64,000 bases of DNA from Salticus scenicus (lineage: Eukaryota; Arthropoda; Arachnida; Araneae; Salticidae), in contig OZ005648.1 in NCBI GenBank assembly GCA_963930645.1, positions 150,763,035-150,827,034 on the forward strand, given 5' to 3'. Positions 36,476 through 48,882 of this stretch are shown here, in pieces (within the stretch, counting starts at the first letter, position 1; each line of letters opens with the position of its first letter). A model generated the notes under the pieces. That model did no database searches. It saw only the letters and a program-made list of their open reading frames with translations, and was not told the DNA's origin. The translations under genes and the position numbers were made by a program.

Positions 36476-38565
36476 TACATATGATGGGGAACTAAGGAAA
36501 GTCCACCTATGCCAACTAGTTTTCGATTCCTGTGGCAATATTTACTCTTTCATATGAAAGAATTTGACAGTTACCAGAGTTCAGTTTCCCTATGAAACCA
36601 AATATTTTATTTAATTTTTCTAACATCTCTGTTTAACTAATGCTTAATCACATTAAAAACTGAGACAGATAATATACACTAAAAATATACAATTTAAAAC
36701 ATTAAAAACACAAAACATAAATTTAAACGTTTCGATCCTTTTACAGGCTCCTCATCAGTAAAAACATCAAATGCAAATGCTGAGAAGAACAACAGACTTT
36801 CATTAAGAAAGTACAATGCATTCAGCGGGAACTGCGCATGCCTCATGGTGAAAAATGTTGATTTGTATCCAGCCCTCCAAGAAAATTCTTGAATGATAAT
36901 TTAAACACTTAGATATGATTATTTTAGTATTGTTAAAATCAGGTAAATGGTCAGTTTCTATGACGTAATGATTTTTAAATATTTTAAATCTCTGTTTAAT
37001 TTTATAAAATGTTAAAAGTTATAATTTGTAATTTAGAAGTATTGTAAATCCATAATCAATTATTCAAAATAATAATTCTTTTTATATTTTAAAAAATAGA
37101 GAATTTAGAAATTTTAAAGTGTTTTTTGGTTTTTACTGAAACTTTTTTTTTTTTTTTTTTTTTACTATTTTTTCGATGTAGTGCTGCTCTCTAACAAACG
37201 TGGAAAAACAAAAGTTTGAAAACGAATAAAACACGGAAAAAATAATGCAAAATTTTAACATAAATAATTGTTAAATTTCATATAATAATTGTTAAATGTT
37301 TGGTTTCAATGGGAAACAAACAATCGCTAAAGGGTTTTAAAAAATAAATAACTTCCAAAGAAGTAAACCACATAATTGACAACATAATAATTTATTCCGG
37401 AGCATTTTTAGCCCCACCTTTATTTCAAACCACCTTTCTGTTAGAAGTATTGTTTTCTTAGTTTATCTTAATTATATATTTGAGAAAATTAGTTAAGTAG
37501 TGCACATACATTAAAATGTTGGCATCTCTGAAACCAGTGTAACAGTGGAAAGAAAATTACAAAAAATATTAGTATTATAGTTGTATCAAAGAACAAATAA
37601 ATATCTTTCATATCAGAAGTTTTACTACACTTTATTTGAACTTTTCTCATTTAGGTGAATTCGTATTTTAATTTTAAAAATCAGAACCCCAAAATAAGTC
37701 ATTTTATGTATCCACTGTTTAAAATGTTCATTCGAATTCTCTCATAAATGTTAACTAATTATTCTTCATATTTAAAGTCGAGGCATTTAAAAGCATTTTT
37801 ATGGCATCGTAAAATTTAAAAACTCTCATACCATCTTGCACATTTTTTTTTTCTAAAATATAAAAATAATAATAATAAAGTAAAATACCTTCTTCTCTTC
37901 TATAATTTTACTATGCAATTAGCAAGACACGAACTTTCTTTGCATATAAAATAAGCATAAATTTCTAAATACTGTCTTGAATTTTAATAAGCATAATTCT
38001 CCCAATCAGCCATAAAACTTTATAACCCTTAAAAAAGCATTATCGCAGACTACGAGTTCAGTTATTTTAAAGCTTAATTAATGAGTAACAAGCATTTATT
38101 TTAAGCATAAGGTTGTTTGTGTGTTCTTGAGAAAATGACGGATATAAGAGTTCAGAGGAGAAATGTGTGCTTAAGGAAGTAAGTATATAGCTAATTAAAT
38201 GAAGGCAAACGTACATTTATTTTGCTGGATTAACTCTAATAATTAAATATTTATAAATTGTATAGCATGTGTTTGGAAGAATAACTTCTGCCTTCATAAG
38301 AGCATTTTCTGAATTGAGATTTTTAAAGACTTTCTCAATGATGCTTAAAATAATAAATAATAATTGAAGTATCCTCAATATACCCAGTTAAAAAATGTAC
38401 AAAGTAAGCATCTTTATTAAAAAAACATGAGAAAAAAAAATCTATTTAAAAATAATTATCTAAAAGACTGGGACTTGTCCTAATTTAGTTCCTGATTATG
38501 AATTGACTAAAATAATTGCTTATATAATAAATATATTTTTATTATAAACGAAGTTTTATAAATGT
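36476..38565. other. Intergenic DNA with a ribozyme-like motif and a dispersed repeat
   Basis: No gene. On the minus strand at 36729-36758 CTGATGA, a short imperfect stem-loop, and GAAAC occur in the order of a hammerhead core (see findings). Bases 37386-37530 are a diverged copy of 2829-3015. A T tract is at about 37142-37163. Confidence 0.45.
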
Positions 38566-39250
38566 ATATTTTGTTATGGTATATAATCTCTTTGTCTCCC
38601 TAGAGGGAAACTTTTTTTGAACTTAGAAGGAAAATTTTGGCGTACGAAGAAAATAAAATGATTTAAAATTAAAAATAAATGTGCGTTTACTTTTTTGAAT
38701 AAGCTCTTATAATAAAAAAATTATTAGGAAAATATACATATTTACAGTAAATATTTCGAAATACCACTGTATCTTTTTTTAAGTACAGATATTTTATTAG
38801 AGATTGTTAGAAAATTAATTAAAAAAGAAAAGCCACTAAAAAAGAAAGTGAGACCATTTCCTTCGAAAGAAAATTATACAAAAGAAACTTTCGATAAAAT
38901 TTACTCATATATAATTATAAACTAAAGCTTCACATTCGAAAACTTATAAAGTGTATGTAAATGCATATAATACATATAAAATATATATTTTGTTATGATA
39001 TATAATCTCCTTGTAATACTCAGGAGAGAATTTTTTTTAAAGAATTGAGAAGGAAAATATTCACTTGCGAAGAAAATAATATAATTTAAAATTAAAGAGA
39101 AATGTACATTTCTTTGTAGAATAAGCTCCTATAATTAAATTATTATGCAAAATATGTATTTGAAATGAATACTTCGAAATATAACTGTCTTTTTTAAACA
39201 TGGACATTTAATTTGATAAAATTTCGATAAAAAGTATTGATTTGTAATCA
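38566..39250. repeat. Tandem duplication, period ~418 bp
   Basis: TATATTTTGTTATGGTATAT then AATCTC at about 38565 and again at about 38985, followed in both by GAAGGAAAAT, GAAGAAAATAA, TTTAAAATTAAA and AATAAGCTC. The copies are moderately diverged. Confidence 0.6.
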
Positions 39251-39252
39251 TA

Positions 39253-39735
39253 AACTATCTTTTCATATTTGAAATTCTTTATTATGATTTCAGCATATTG
39301 AAAATTTTGTTATTATTTTGTAATAAATGTATTATTGTTGAAAATTTTAATTTTTTATTTTATTGTATCGTGAAACTTCATTGTTAGACTCTTGAAAAAT
39401 GTGTGTGTGGGGGGGGGGGGGGATTTTCTTTTATAAAAATGTAATTTAAAAATTAAAGAAAATAAAAAACAAAAAGACTGATAATTAGTAAATTAGATAA
39501 TTATAAATTATCTTTTCATATTTGAAATTTTTTATTATGATTTCAGCATATTGAAAATTTTGTTATTATTTTGTAATAAATGTATTATTGTTGAAAATTT
39601 TCATTTTTTATTTTATTGTATCGTGAAACTTCATTGTTAGACTCTTGAAAAATGTGTGTGTGGGGGGGATTTTCTTTTATAAAAATGTAATTTAAAAAAT
39701 AAAGAAAATAAAAAACAAAAAGACTGATAATTAGG
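39253..39735. repeat. Recent tandem duplication, period ~253 bp
   Basis: Two nearly identical copies (from CTATCTTTTCATATTTGAAA to AAAAAGACTGATAATTAG) differ at only a few positions, most visibly in the length of a G run after TGTGTGTG (15 in copy 1, 7 in copy 2). The low divergence marks this as a young duplication or an assembly artefact. Confidence 0.75.
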
Positions 39736-40317
39736 ATATTAGGATATCCAATCATACCTGAAGCTACAACGCTTTATGAGGGGTAGAGGCGGGAGGGGGG
39801 GGGGGTGACTAGACATAAGCCAATCTGAAACTGTCGATTAAAAGCAGATGTAGCGCCCTCTCAAAAACAAATGGATGAATAAACGCTGTTAAACAACATT
39901 CAAACGAGTAACAGGAAGAATGCGATATTTATTTAATTATTACATTTATAAGTATTTTTATTATCACGTCCTGATTAGCTTTTTCTGCTTCACAATAATT
40001 TTATCCTTTTCAGAATTCTTGGTAAAATACTTAAATCGTAATAGAACTCATCTAAACGAGCCATTTTTATCATACAAAGCATAGTCGCAAGTAAAGTAGT
40101 GAACCGCTAGATGGCGCCTTAGATTTAATTTTTGACATTTGTGATTTTATTATTATTATTATTATTATTCATGCTATTTTCTATGAATTTTTGTCTTTTC
40201 CCCATTTTTTTTTTTTTTTTTTTTCACATTCTAATACCATAAACTTTTAAAATGATTATGTTTATGAAACAATGAAATGGTTATGAAACATAAATCATTC
40301 TGATTTAATATATCATA
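39736..40317. other. Intergenic DNA
   Basis: A G run at about 39796-39805, (ATT)n near 40147-40169 and a T tract near 40206-40224. No gene. Confidence 0.5.
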
Positions 40318-40338
40318 TCTATAATAATAAAAGGAAAG

Positions 40339-40342
<4 letters not shown>

Positions 40343-40420
<78 letters not shown>
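40343..40420. repeat. (TGTC)n microsatellite
   Basis: About twenty TGTC tetramers with one interruption (TCTATC). It generates Ser-Val-Cys-Leu and Asp-Arg-Gln-Thr pseudo-repeats in the two strands; neither is a gene. Confidence 0.95.
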
Positions 40421-41579
40421 TCTTTTATACGTTCAGCCCCTATTGAACGCAGAAGTACAAAAATTGACATACGGATGCTCTGGAGCCTTTCCGATGTTTT
40501 CCTCGAAACAGAATTTAAAAATTTTAATTAGTTGTGGAGATATTAATTAAAATGTCCACTCATGTCTAATCTAAAAGCGATCTCAAAGCAGAAAAAGTGG
40601 AAAATAAATTAGAAATATTTGTCCGATCGTTACAATTTCGATACCAAATGAAAGGGGCATTTTTTCTGAATCTAAGTGTGCAAGTGGTTTATCGGTACAA
40701 CAATTAGATTTTTTAAAATTAACTAAAGTATGAATTTTCTCTGGCAACATCATTTCAAATGCCAGTAATGAAGACCCATCGTCTGTCATCAAAAAGGAAA
40801 TGATTGCAACCGATCAAGATGTCACGTGTTTTGTAGTAGGGAAAAATATTGCAATTTTCAATTTTTTTCAAATTTTAATTCACGTTACATTTGAATTCAT
40901 ATTCGGCCTAGACAGCATATTATAAAGCTACTGTTCAATTTTCATGAAAATATGTGGATAAACAAAAAAAATGAGATTAAATTTTGTATTATATTTTCAA
41001 GAAAGTGTAGAATTATTAGGAAGGGCTTGAAGGGGAGGGGGGGGGGGGGCAAGCAAACGGCCAGAAAAAAAAAAAAATAAATAAACAAATAAATAAATGA
41101 ATAAAAATAAATAAATAAAAAGAGTTACAGCGTTTGAAATTGTTATTATTAGGTTTCAAGGAAAGATAAATCGATTGCGGATATTTTCAAGTGTAAAATT
41201 ATTAGAAGGGACGGAAAGGGGGGGAGGGGCAAAAACGTAAAAAAGGAACGGTTGTTTCGGAGAAAACAACGGAAATCCCAGAACGCCTTTATTCTTTTAT
41301 ATTTTGCAGAATTTCGAATTCTGATACTCCTTTCACATTTCATACTATGGATTTTGAACAGTATTTAGCCCGGAATTACCCAAGTTTCGGAGAAAACCAC
41401 GAAAAAGTCAGACATAAATCGTTTTATAATAGTGTTTATATCATTTTTGTATCTCAGCTTCTAATTAGCATAATTTCAAAAGTAATATGTCATTTTGAAA
41501 CTTATTTGAATGGAATTTCAAGAGTAGACGCCACAAATTTCTGTCACCTTCCATTAACCGACTATCATAAGTAATGGAA

Positions 41580-43720
41580 TTTGAGATTTCACGTGATTTA
41601 CACGTTTTAAGGTTTCCTGATTAGGTTTTCTTTTGTATCTCAGCTACTAATTAAAATAATTTTATAAGTAATACATTATTTGAAAGCTTTATTGATTTAG
41701 AATTGAACAGTAGATTACAGAATTTTCTACCGCCAGATGGCGCTGTAATATTTTTAAATTTCAATATTTCGAATTCTGAATATGATTAAATTATTTTTAA
41801 TACATCATTCGAAAGATATTTTAAAGTACTTTTATACTATCGAAAGTGGGATTCGAGATTTCACCTAATTTACACGTTTTGAGGTCTCCTGAATCGGTTT
41901 TCTTTTGTATCTCAGGTACTAATTAAAATAATTTCATAAGTAATACATCATTTGAAAGATTTGTTGATTTGGAATCGAACAGTGGAATACAGAAATTTGT
42001 ACCGCCAGATGGCGCTATAATATTTTAAAATTTCAATATTTCAATTTCTAATTATGATTAAATTATTTTTAATATATCAATTGAAAGATATTTTAAAGTT
42101 CTTTTAAATTATCGAAAGTTTTCACCAGATTTACATGTTTTGAGGTGTCCTGAATCAGTTTTTTTTTGTATCTCAGTTATTAATTAAAAAAAGTTCATAA
42201 GTAATACATCATTTGAAAGCTTATTTTAGTTGATACACATTTTAAAGTACTTTTACATTATCGAAAATGAAATTCGAGATTTCACCCGATTTACACGTTT
42301 TGAGGTGTCCTGATTAGGTTTTCTTTTGCATCTCATCTACTAATTAAAATAATTTCATGAGTGATGCATCATTTGAAAGCTTTGTTTATCTGGAATGGAA
42401 CAATAGATTACAGAAATTTCTACCGCCAGATGGCGCTGTAATTTTTTTAACTTTCAATATTTCAATTTCTAATTATGATTAAATTATTTTTAATGCATCA
42501 TTCGAAAGATATTTTAAAGTTCTTTTATATTATCGACAGTTTTCACCAGATTTACACGTTTTGAGGTCTCCTGAATTAGTTTTCTTTTGTATCTCAGCTA
42601 CTAATTAAAATAATTTCATAAGTAATACATCATTCGAAAGCTTTTTTGATTTGGAATCGAACAGTGGAATACTGAAATTTGTACCGCCAGATGGCGCTGT
42701 AATATTTTCAAATTTCAATATTTCAATTTCTAATTATGATAAAATTATTTTTAATACATCATTCGAAAGATATTTTAAAGTTCTTTTAAATTATCGAAAG
42801 TTTTCACCAGATTTACACGTTTTGAGCTGTCCTGAATCAGTTTTCTTTTATATCTCAGTTATTAATTAAAAAAATTTCATAAGTAATACATCATTTGAAA
42901 GCTTTGTTGACTTGATACACATTTTAAAGTACTTTTACATAATCGAAAATGGAATTCGAGATTTCACCCGATTTACACGTTTTGAGGTCTCCTAATTAGG
43001 TTTTCTTTTGTATCTCAGCTACTAATTAAAATAATTTCATAAGTAATACATCATTAGAAAGCTTTTTTGATTTGGAATCGAACAGTGGATTACAGAAATT
43101 TCTACCGCCAGGTGGCGCTGTAATATTTTCAAATTTCAATATTTGAATTTCTAATTATGATTAAATTATTTTTAATGCATCATTCGAAAGATATTTTAAA
43201 GTTCTTTTATATTATCGACAGTTTTCACCAGATTTACACGTTTTGAGGTATCCTGAATTAGTTTTCTTTTGTATCTCAGCTACTAATTAAAATAATTTCG
43301 TAATACATCATTAGAAAGCTTTTTTGATTTGGAATCGAACAGTGGAATACAGAAATTTGTACCGCCAGATGGCGCTGTAACATTTTAAAATTTCAATATT
43401 TCAATTTCTAATTATCATTAAATTATTTGTAATACATCATTCGAAAGATATTTTAAAGTTTTTTAAATTATCGAAAGTTTTCACCAGATTTACACGTTTT
43501 GAGGTGTCCTGAATCAGTTTTTTTTTTTTTTTTGTATCTCAGTTATTAATTAAAAAAAGTTCATAAGTAAAACATCATTTGAAAGCTTATTTTAGTTGAT
43601 ACACATTTTAAAGTACATTTACATTATCGAAAATGGAATTGGAGATTTCACCCGATTTACACGTTTTGAGGTCTCCTGATTAGGTTTTCTTTTGCATCTC
43701 AGCTAATTGAGTAAGACCGT
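41580..43720. repeat. Higher-order tandem array: two ~260-bp monomers plus one ~160-bp monomer
   Basis: The marker GATTTACACGTTTTGAGGTG or a variant recurs near 41591, 41868, 42129, 42290, 42550, 42812, 42970, 43232, 43492 and 43660. Spacings cycle about 270, 260, 160, 260, 262, 158, 262, 260, 168, so a three-monomer unit of ~680 bp is repeated three times. The long monomers carry TACCGCCAGATGGCGCTGTA (itself containing the palindrome CGCCAGATGGCG) and TATCTCAGCTACTAATTAAA; the short one lacks the CGCCAGATGGCG block. Non-coding. Confidence 0.88.
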
Positions 43721-43739
43721 TCAAAATTGGTATATGCAA

Positions 43740-44160
43740 GTTAATTAGGAGGGGCTGGAACGGTGGGGAAGGAATAGTCGCGCATGGGTTTGGGACCCGG
43801 TGCGAGTTTTTACCCGTTGATAAAAGATTTTTTTTTAAATTTTATTTTCTTAATAATAAAAGTTTGAGTTGAGAAGGAATATGCGTGTACAGCGCACGTA
43901 TATCCTCAAACGTGCGCGCACAGCGCGCATTGGTCTACGCTGCCGACGGCAGTGGCGTCCCGGTGTGAGTTTTTACCCGATGCTAAATGATATATTTTTT
44001 AATTCCTTTTCTTAAGAATGAAAGTTTATGAGTAATAACATGGAATTTTGAGAAGTCATAAGGATGGTGAAGGAATACGTGCGCGCAGCGCACGGGTCTA
44101 CGCTGCCGAAGGCAGTGGGGACCCGGTGCGACATTTTTCCTGATCAGAATTTTTTTTCTC
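43740..44160. repeat. Three GC-rich subrepeats near the 3' end of the Helitron-like element
   Basis: GGGACCCGGTGCGA followed by TTTTTACCCG or a variant occurs near 43791, 43958 and 44117, each preceded (copies 2 and 3) by GTCTACGCTGCCGAAGGCAG and by short G/C palindromes. Much more GC-rich than its surroundings. Confidence 0.65.
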
Positions 44161-44261
44161 TTTTTTTATCACATGATAAAAATTAATGCAATTTTGAGAA
44201 TTCATTAATTTTTGTGATTCATTTAAAAATAGTGACCAGCGAAGCGGGCGTAGCCTGCTAG

Positions 44262-45585
44262 TGTTAAATAAATAAAACTCAAGTAGAATAGAATAATAAA
44301 ATAAAATAATGCAACACGTAAGTAATCTTTTACTTACAAATCAATTAATAATAATGAAATATTCAATTATACTAAGAAAAATTAATATATGTATGAAATA
44401 CACACTGTTCATATAGATATTATGGTATTCACTAAGATGCCGAATTTTCTGTGTAAATGTACCGATACTTTTGCAATGTATGTTTATTGTTACTCAATTA
44501 AAAAAAGTTTTACTATGTTTTTTTTTTTTTTTTTTTTTTTTTTTAAGTATTTTGTGTAGTTTTGTTAAATATAATATATCTATATTGCTAAAAAATTTTC
44601 ATTCTCAAATATTATTATGTAGAACTGAAAATTATTCTAATTTATTCCGTAATTATGTTTGGACCAGCATTTATTCATACTACTTTACTTGAAGGGATTT
44701 TTTTTTCTCAATTAATTGTAAGTACATATTGAAGAATAGTATTCTACAAATATATATACATATGTGTATATATTATCCTACAATAAATTACAGCAATGGC
44801 AGGTTTAATAAAATATTCCATAAAAAAAAAAAGAAAAAGCAGAAAAAGCAGAAAAAGGAAAAAAGGAAAAAAAAATCCTTATAGAGTAATATAGGCTGTG
44901 GCTATTGACAAAGCACGATTTTAAAAGAGAAAAAAAAAATCTATAAAAAATAGTGGTAAAACACACATAAATATTAAAATACATAGATGCATTTTAGTAC
45001 ATCAAATTGGATGATACACAAAAGATGTTTTGCAGCTACCTTGTAAGGTTTTTCAACATCACTTTTCCCCAGTGAAAATTTTCATCCAATATAAGCACAG
45101 AAAACTACTTCAAAAATTTATGAAAGATTTCTATTAAAAGTTACTGGTAGAAAAAAAAATTAAATTAAAAATATATATATATAACATACAAGTTGGCATC
45201 AGGGAAGATAATAAAAATAATGTTTTTAAACAAAATCCTACTAAGATAAATGAAATCAAACGAAATATATTATTTTGGTCGTATTTCCGTTTTGTAATTA
45301 CTTTGTTCATTATAAGAAATGTATTTTATATAATACAGTATTGAAAATTCTTGGAATGTCATTCAAAATAGATCAGTAAAGCAATTCTTTTGATAACTGT
45401 ACTTTTAGAAGATATTACAATGATATTTACGATGATCTTATGAAGATATTAAATATAATGTGAATTCCATTTTCGATATTAAATATAATACAATTGTGGT
45501 TCAAAATAGAAGAAATAAGAGATGCGTGGAAGATAATTTTAATTCGGGAATTCATATATCATTTAGTGCATTTATTTATAAAAAC
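44262..45585. other. Intergenic AT-rich DNA
   Basis: A T tract at about 44519-44544, A-rich blocks near 44822-44874, (TA)n near 45172. No gene. Confidence 0.5.
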
Positions 45586-46625
45586 AAGAACGAAAAATCA
45601 TACAATACACATTGATTATTAAAACTTTCCAACTGTACGTACTTGTTGTATCAGATAGCATTCAATATTCTTTGCCTACGTTATCACACAACAGAGAGAC
45701 ACAAGCACTGAAAAGTATAGAGATAGACTAATTTAATTTAAAATCATTCTTAGACACTGCCGGAAAGTGTTAAAAAGGCTTAACACAAAAGAAAATGCAG
45801 CCATTAGATTATAATTGCAGCCCTCAATGCATCTGAATATTTTAGTGTAGCTCTGTAAATCTGGAGGTTAATTATACCATATTCTATGCAAAATATTATG
45901 TTAGAATATTAACAATGCATTAAAATTTCTTTATGATTTTTACCGTAGAAAGTTATTTAAATGTGATTTTTAAAAATGTCTATCCTAAAAAGCAATGTAT
46001 TAGCATTTTGTTAGTTGTCCGTGCACACAAACTAGTTGTACAGAATCTATTAATGCCATTTTAAATAGGGAACATTCCACAGTAAACTTGACTAAAACAT
46101 AACTTTTTTTTTTTTTTTTTTTTTTCTGAAAATATTTAATATTTACGGACGCTGGGGGCTGCAGACAGACAGATAGAAACATAGACAATCGGACAGAGAG
46201 CTACACAAATTGAAATCATATTCGCGCTTAAAAATTGTCAGAAACCGTTAAAAACACTTAATGTAAATGAAAGTACAATTCCAGCAAATTTTTATTAATG
46301 ACTCTTAATGTAACTGAATGTTTCCGTATGACCCTGTAAATCAATTGCTAATTATACTATATTCTACAAAAAGCATTCTTTTATGCATATCAATAACATA
46401 TTTCAATTTCATTAATCTTTGTGCAAAGTAAAGTTATTAAAATTTGGTTTATAGAAATACTTCTCATAGAACGCAATGCTTTGTAGTATTTTCGAATATC
46501 CCAGTACAACTTGAATAACATATATTAGTTTCAGGAAATTCCATAAATGCTTACGTGAGTTAGAGGATGGACAGACAGACAGACAAACCGAAGTCATTAA
46601 TACTTTTCAACCTTTATGGAAAGTG
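45586..46625 (+). repeat. ~1-kb dispersed repeat, copy 1 (two related sub-units)
   Basis: Two diverged sub-units of ~430-520 bp follow each other; both contain TCTGTAAATC or CCTGTAAATC, ATTATACCATATTCTA-like text, CTTTATG/CTTTGTG, AAAGTTATT, GCAATG then TAGTATTTT-like text, and GACAGACAGA near their ends. The whole block matches 61980-63045 in inverse orientation. No coding content is seen; the short ORFs over it are not conserved in frame. Confidence 0.7.
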
Positions 46626-47301
46626 TTAAAAATTTTATGTAAAAAAGGAAAACTGAAAATGACATTATGTAATATATAAATATTTTTATATATGACAAAC
46701 TAATACTTTTAAAATATATCCATTTAGTTTTTGCAAAATTTTCAAACTCAAAAAATAATTTTTTTAATAAAATTATAAAATAATAATAATTTCGTTTATT
46801 TTGAAATACATTAGATAAAATACTGTATTAGAATAATTACTAAAAAATATTTATTCTTGTAAAATCCCTTAGTGTTTAATTATTCCGACATTTTTTTAAT
46901 TATAAAATTGCAATTGATTGCAATTATCAAGTTAAATTGCATGGTTTCGTATGATTTAGCATTATATAATTTGCCTTTCTAACATAATTTTTAGATATTT
47001 TACTGGACGGTACAGAGCAAATACGTTTTTTTTAACTCAGATATAGACACGAAGAAGTGAATTTTGGGAAGTTAAAAAACGAATTCTTTTTTACCCCTTA
47101 CTTACTTTCAGTTTTAATCCAAATCAGTTTTATACTTTTATAATTGTAAAATTCAGAGACGTTATATATAACAAAATATCTGACATTGTTTATTAAATCA
47201 GAAATTATCCTTACCAGAAACAAATGATAAATTTTGGGCTGAAAATAAAATTTTCCTTAGTATAGCTACTCTGTGACAAGAAATACTATCGTATTTTAAC
47301 A
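46626..47301. other. Intergenic AT-rich DNA
   Basis: No gene or repeat recognised. Confidence 0.5.
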
Positions 47302-47309
47302 GTTGTTGC

Positions 47310-47619
47310 CATAGCCTCCTGAACTAGATGCCTGTCGCGTGGCTCGGGAACTTGGCAACAGTTGAAGCGGTAGACAGTGCCACCTCGTACATTTTTTAAT
47401 CAACAGCCATCAAAAATTTTTAAAAGTGGGATATGATATACATAAAAGGCGAATAGAATGGAAGAAACGTCGATTATATATATCATATATCACTTCTTAA
47501 AATTATTGGTGACTGCTGAATAAAAAAGTCGTGCAATCTGTACCAGGTGATGCTGTCTATCGCTTCAACTGTTGCCAAGTTTCCAAGCCACGCGAAAGCA
47601 TCTAATTTAGGAGGCTATG
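47310..47619. mobile_element. hAT-like MITE with perfect 8-bp target duplication
   Basis: GTTGTTGC at 47302-47309 and again at 47620-47627 flanks a 310-bp element. Its ends start CATAGCCTCCTGAACTAGAT and, on the other strand, CATAGCCTCCTAAATTAGAT; the inverted repeats extend for ~140 bp (through CTTGGCAACAGTTGAAGCG), so the element is nearly palindromic. An 8-bp duplication is the hAT hallmark. The ends are not the common CAG(T/G)G form. Non-coding. Confidence 0.85.
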
Positions 47620-47627
47620 GTTGTTGC

Positions 47628-47833
47628 TGAAGTGTATGGGAAATTTCAACTATGGTGGAAACTGCACCCTCTTTAAAATATTTAAACGTTTCTGGTTGTT
47701 TATAAGTCTTCTCAGATTAATAATCGAATTACTCTGAAGTACCTCAGTCAAACCTGTATTTAACTTAAGGGGAATTTTAGATTTCCTTAACTGGACTTAA
47801 TTATCTCTCTCTCTGTTTTATTTCCTTTCCCTC

Positions 47834-47865
<32 letters not shown>

Positions 47866-48109
47866 TCTTCTCATCTAACGTTGTATTGGTTTTTAGCAGG
47901 ATCTGAAAAGTTGAAATTCATCATAAGCTACAAATTAGAACATACCGTTAAATGTCCAACTTTCAATGTTTCTTTTCTATTCTATCATTCGCATAATTTA
48001 CAACTTATAGAGTCTTTTTATACATTCCTTAACTTTTAATCACCTTTTTGAACTCTCAAAGTTCCACTATTTTACAGAACTTGTAATTTATAATTTCCGA
48101 AAGACTTTT

Positions 48110-48141
<32 letters not shown>

Positions 48142-48715
48142 TTTTTTTTTTTTTTAAGACATGTCTTTTAGGAAGGCCTTTTTTCAATATTTACAAGGTG
48201 GTCTTAGTAAGATATAATAACAGGAGACTTGGCGTTGGAATATTAAAACCCGGATAAACTACTACGTCAGAAACGCCAAAGAAAAATATTGCAAATGCAT
48301 ACAGCTGTTTCGGTAGCCTAAAGCATACCATCTTCAGTGCAAAAAGGAGATATGCTTCAATATAAATTTTACAGATTCTTATATTGTTAAAAATTTTCTC
48401 TGAAAGATTCATTTTATTACTTTCATTGTTCAGGTAGTTTTTTTTTTTTTATCATTATTATTATTTATGTAAAAGAATAATCAAGGTTTCATCAGAGGCG
48501 TATATTGAATTATCTAGACACACACACGCATATATATAACAGGCAAACTTTATCTTCCATATTCATACATATCTTTAAATACATTGAAAATGCACATAAT
48601 ATACGCAATGTCAGAAAATAATATAAATTTCTACACATCTTTGATTATATCTACAATTATCTTTATTACTTTAGAAATTTTTTATTTGATAATTCAACAA
48701 CTATGAAAATGCCTT
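47628..48715. other. Intergenic DNA with a second ribozyme-like motif
   Basis: (ATT)n at about 48113-48140. On the minus strand at 48307-48337 CTGAAGA, a GGTA/TACC stem-loop and GAAAC recur in hammerhead-like order. No gene. Confidence 0.45.
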
Positions 48716-48766
48716 TAAGACATAGTGGAGTAGAAGGCTGATTTTTATACCAACTATGTGAAAAAT

Positions 48767-48837
48767 ACCAGTGCTGGGAATCGAACCCGGGCCCTCCGTT
48801 TACCGTGTGTTTGCTCTAACACTGAGCTACCCTAGCT
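48767..48837 (-). other. tRNA-like sequence, left arm
   Basis: On the minus strand: GGGTAGCTCAGTGTTAGAGC (A box) and GGTTCGATTCC (B box, 48778-48788) with tRNA spacing. D-arm pairing is intact, but the acceptor ends do not pair well and the anticodon arm is not convincing, so it is more likely a tRNA pseudogene than a working gene. Internal Pol III promoter boxes are intact. Confidence 0.65.
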
Positions 48838-48882
48838 GATAACCAGCTTAGCATTTCTCACAGAATATCCGTTAGAGAGCTC

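Larger units (their letters stand above)
40318..44261 (+). mobile_element. Helitron-like non-autonomous element
   Basis: The 5' end starts TCTATAATAATAAAAGG directly after an A, and the 3' end is CTAG directly before a T, matching the A^T insertion and TC...CTRR ends of Helitrons. Just before the end, AGCGGGC-GTA-GCCTGCT can form a 7-bp hairpin, though it overlaps CTAG instead of lying ~10 bp upstream. No target duplication or terminal inverted repeat is seen. A (TGTC)n microsatellite lies near the 5' end, and the 3' part has GC-rich palindromic blocks (for example CGTGCGCGCACAGCGCGCAT) that recur three times. No Rep/helicase is encoded, so it is non-autonomous if the call is right. Its middle is the higher-order tandem array listed next. 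Confidence 0.6.

Noticed and set aside
40231..40550. Overlapping ORFs of Ser-Val-Cys-Leu and Asp-Arg-Gln-Thr repeats on opposite strands
   Set aside because: They are translations of the (TGTC)n microsatellite, not genes.
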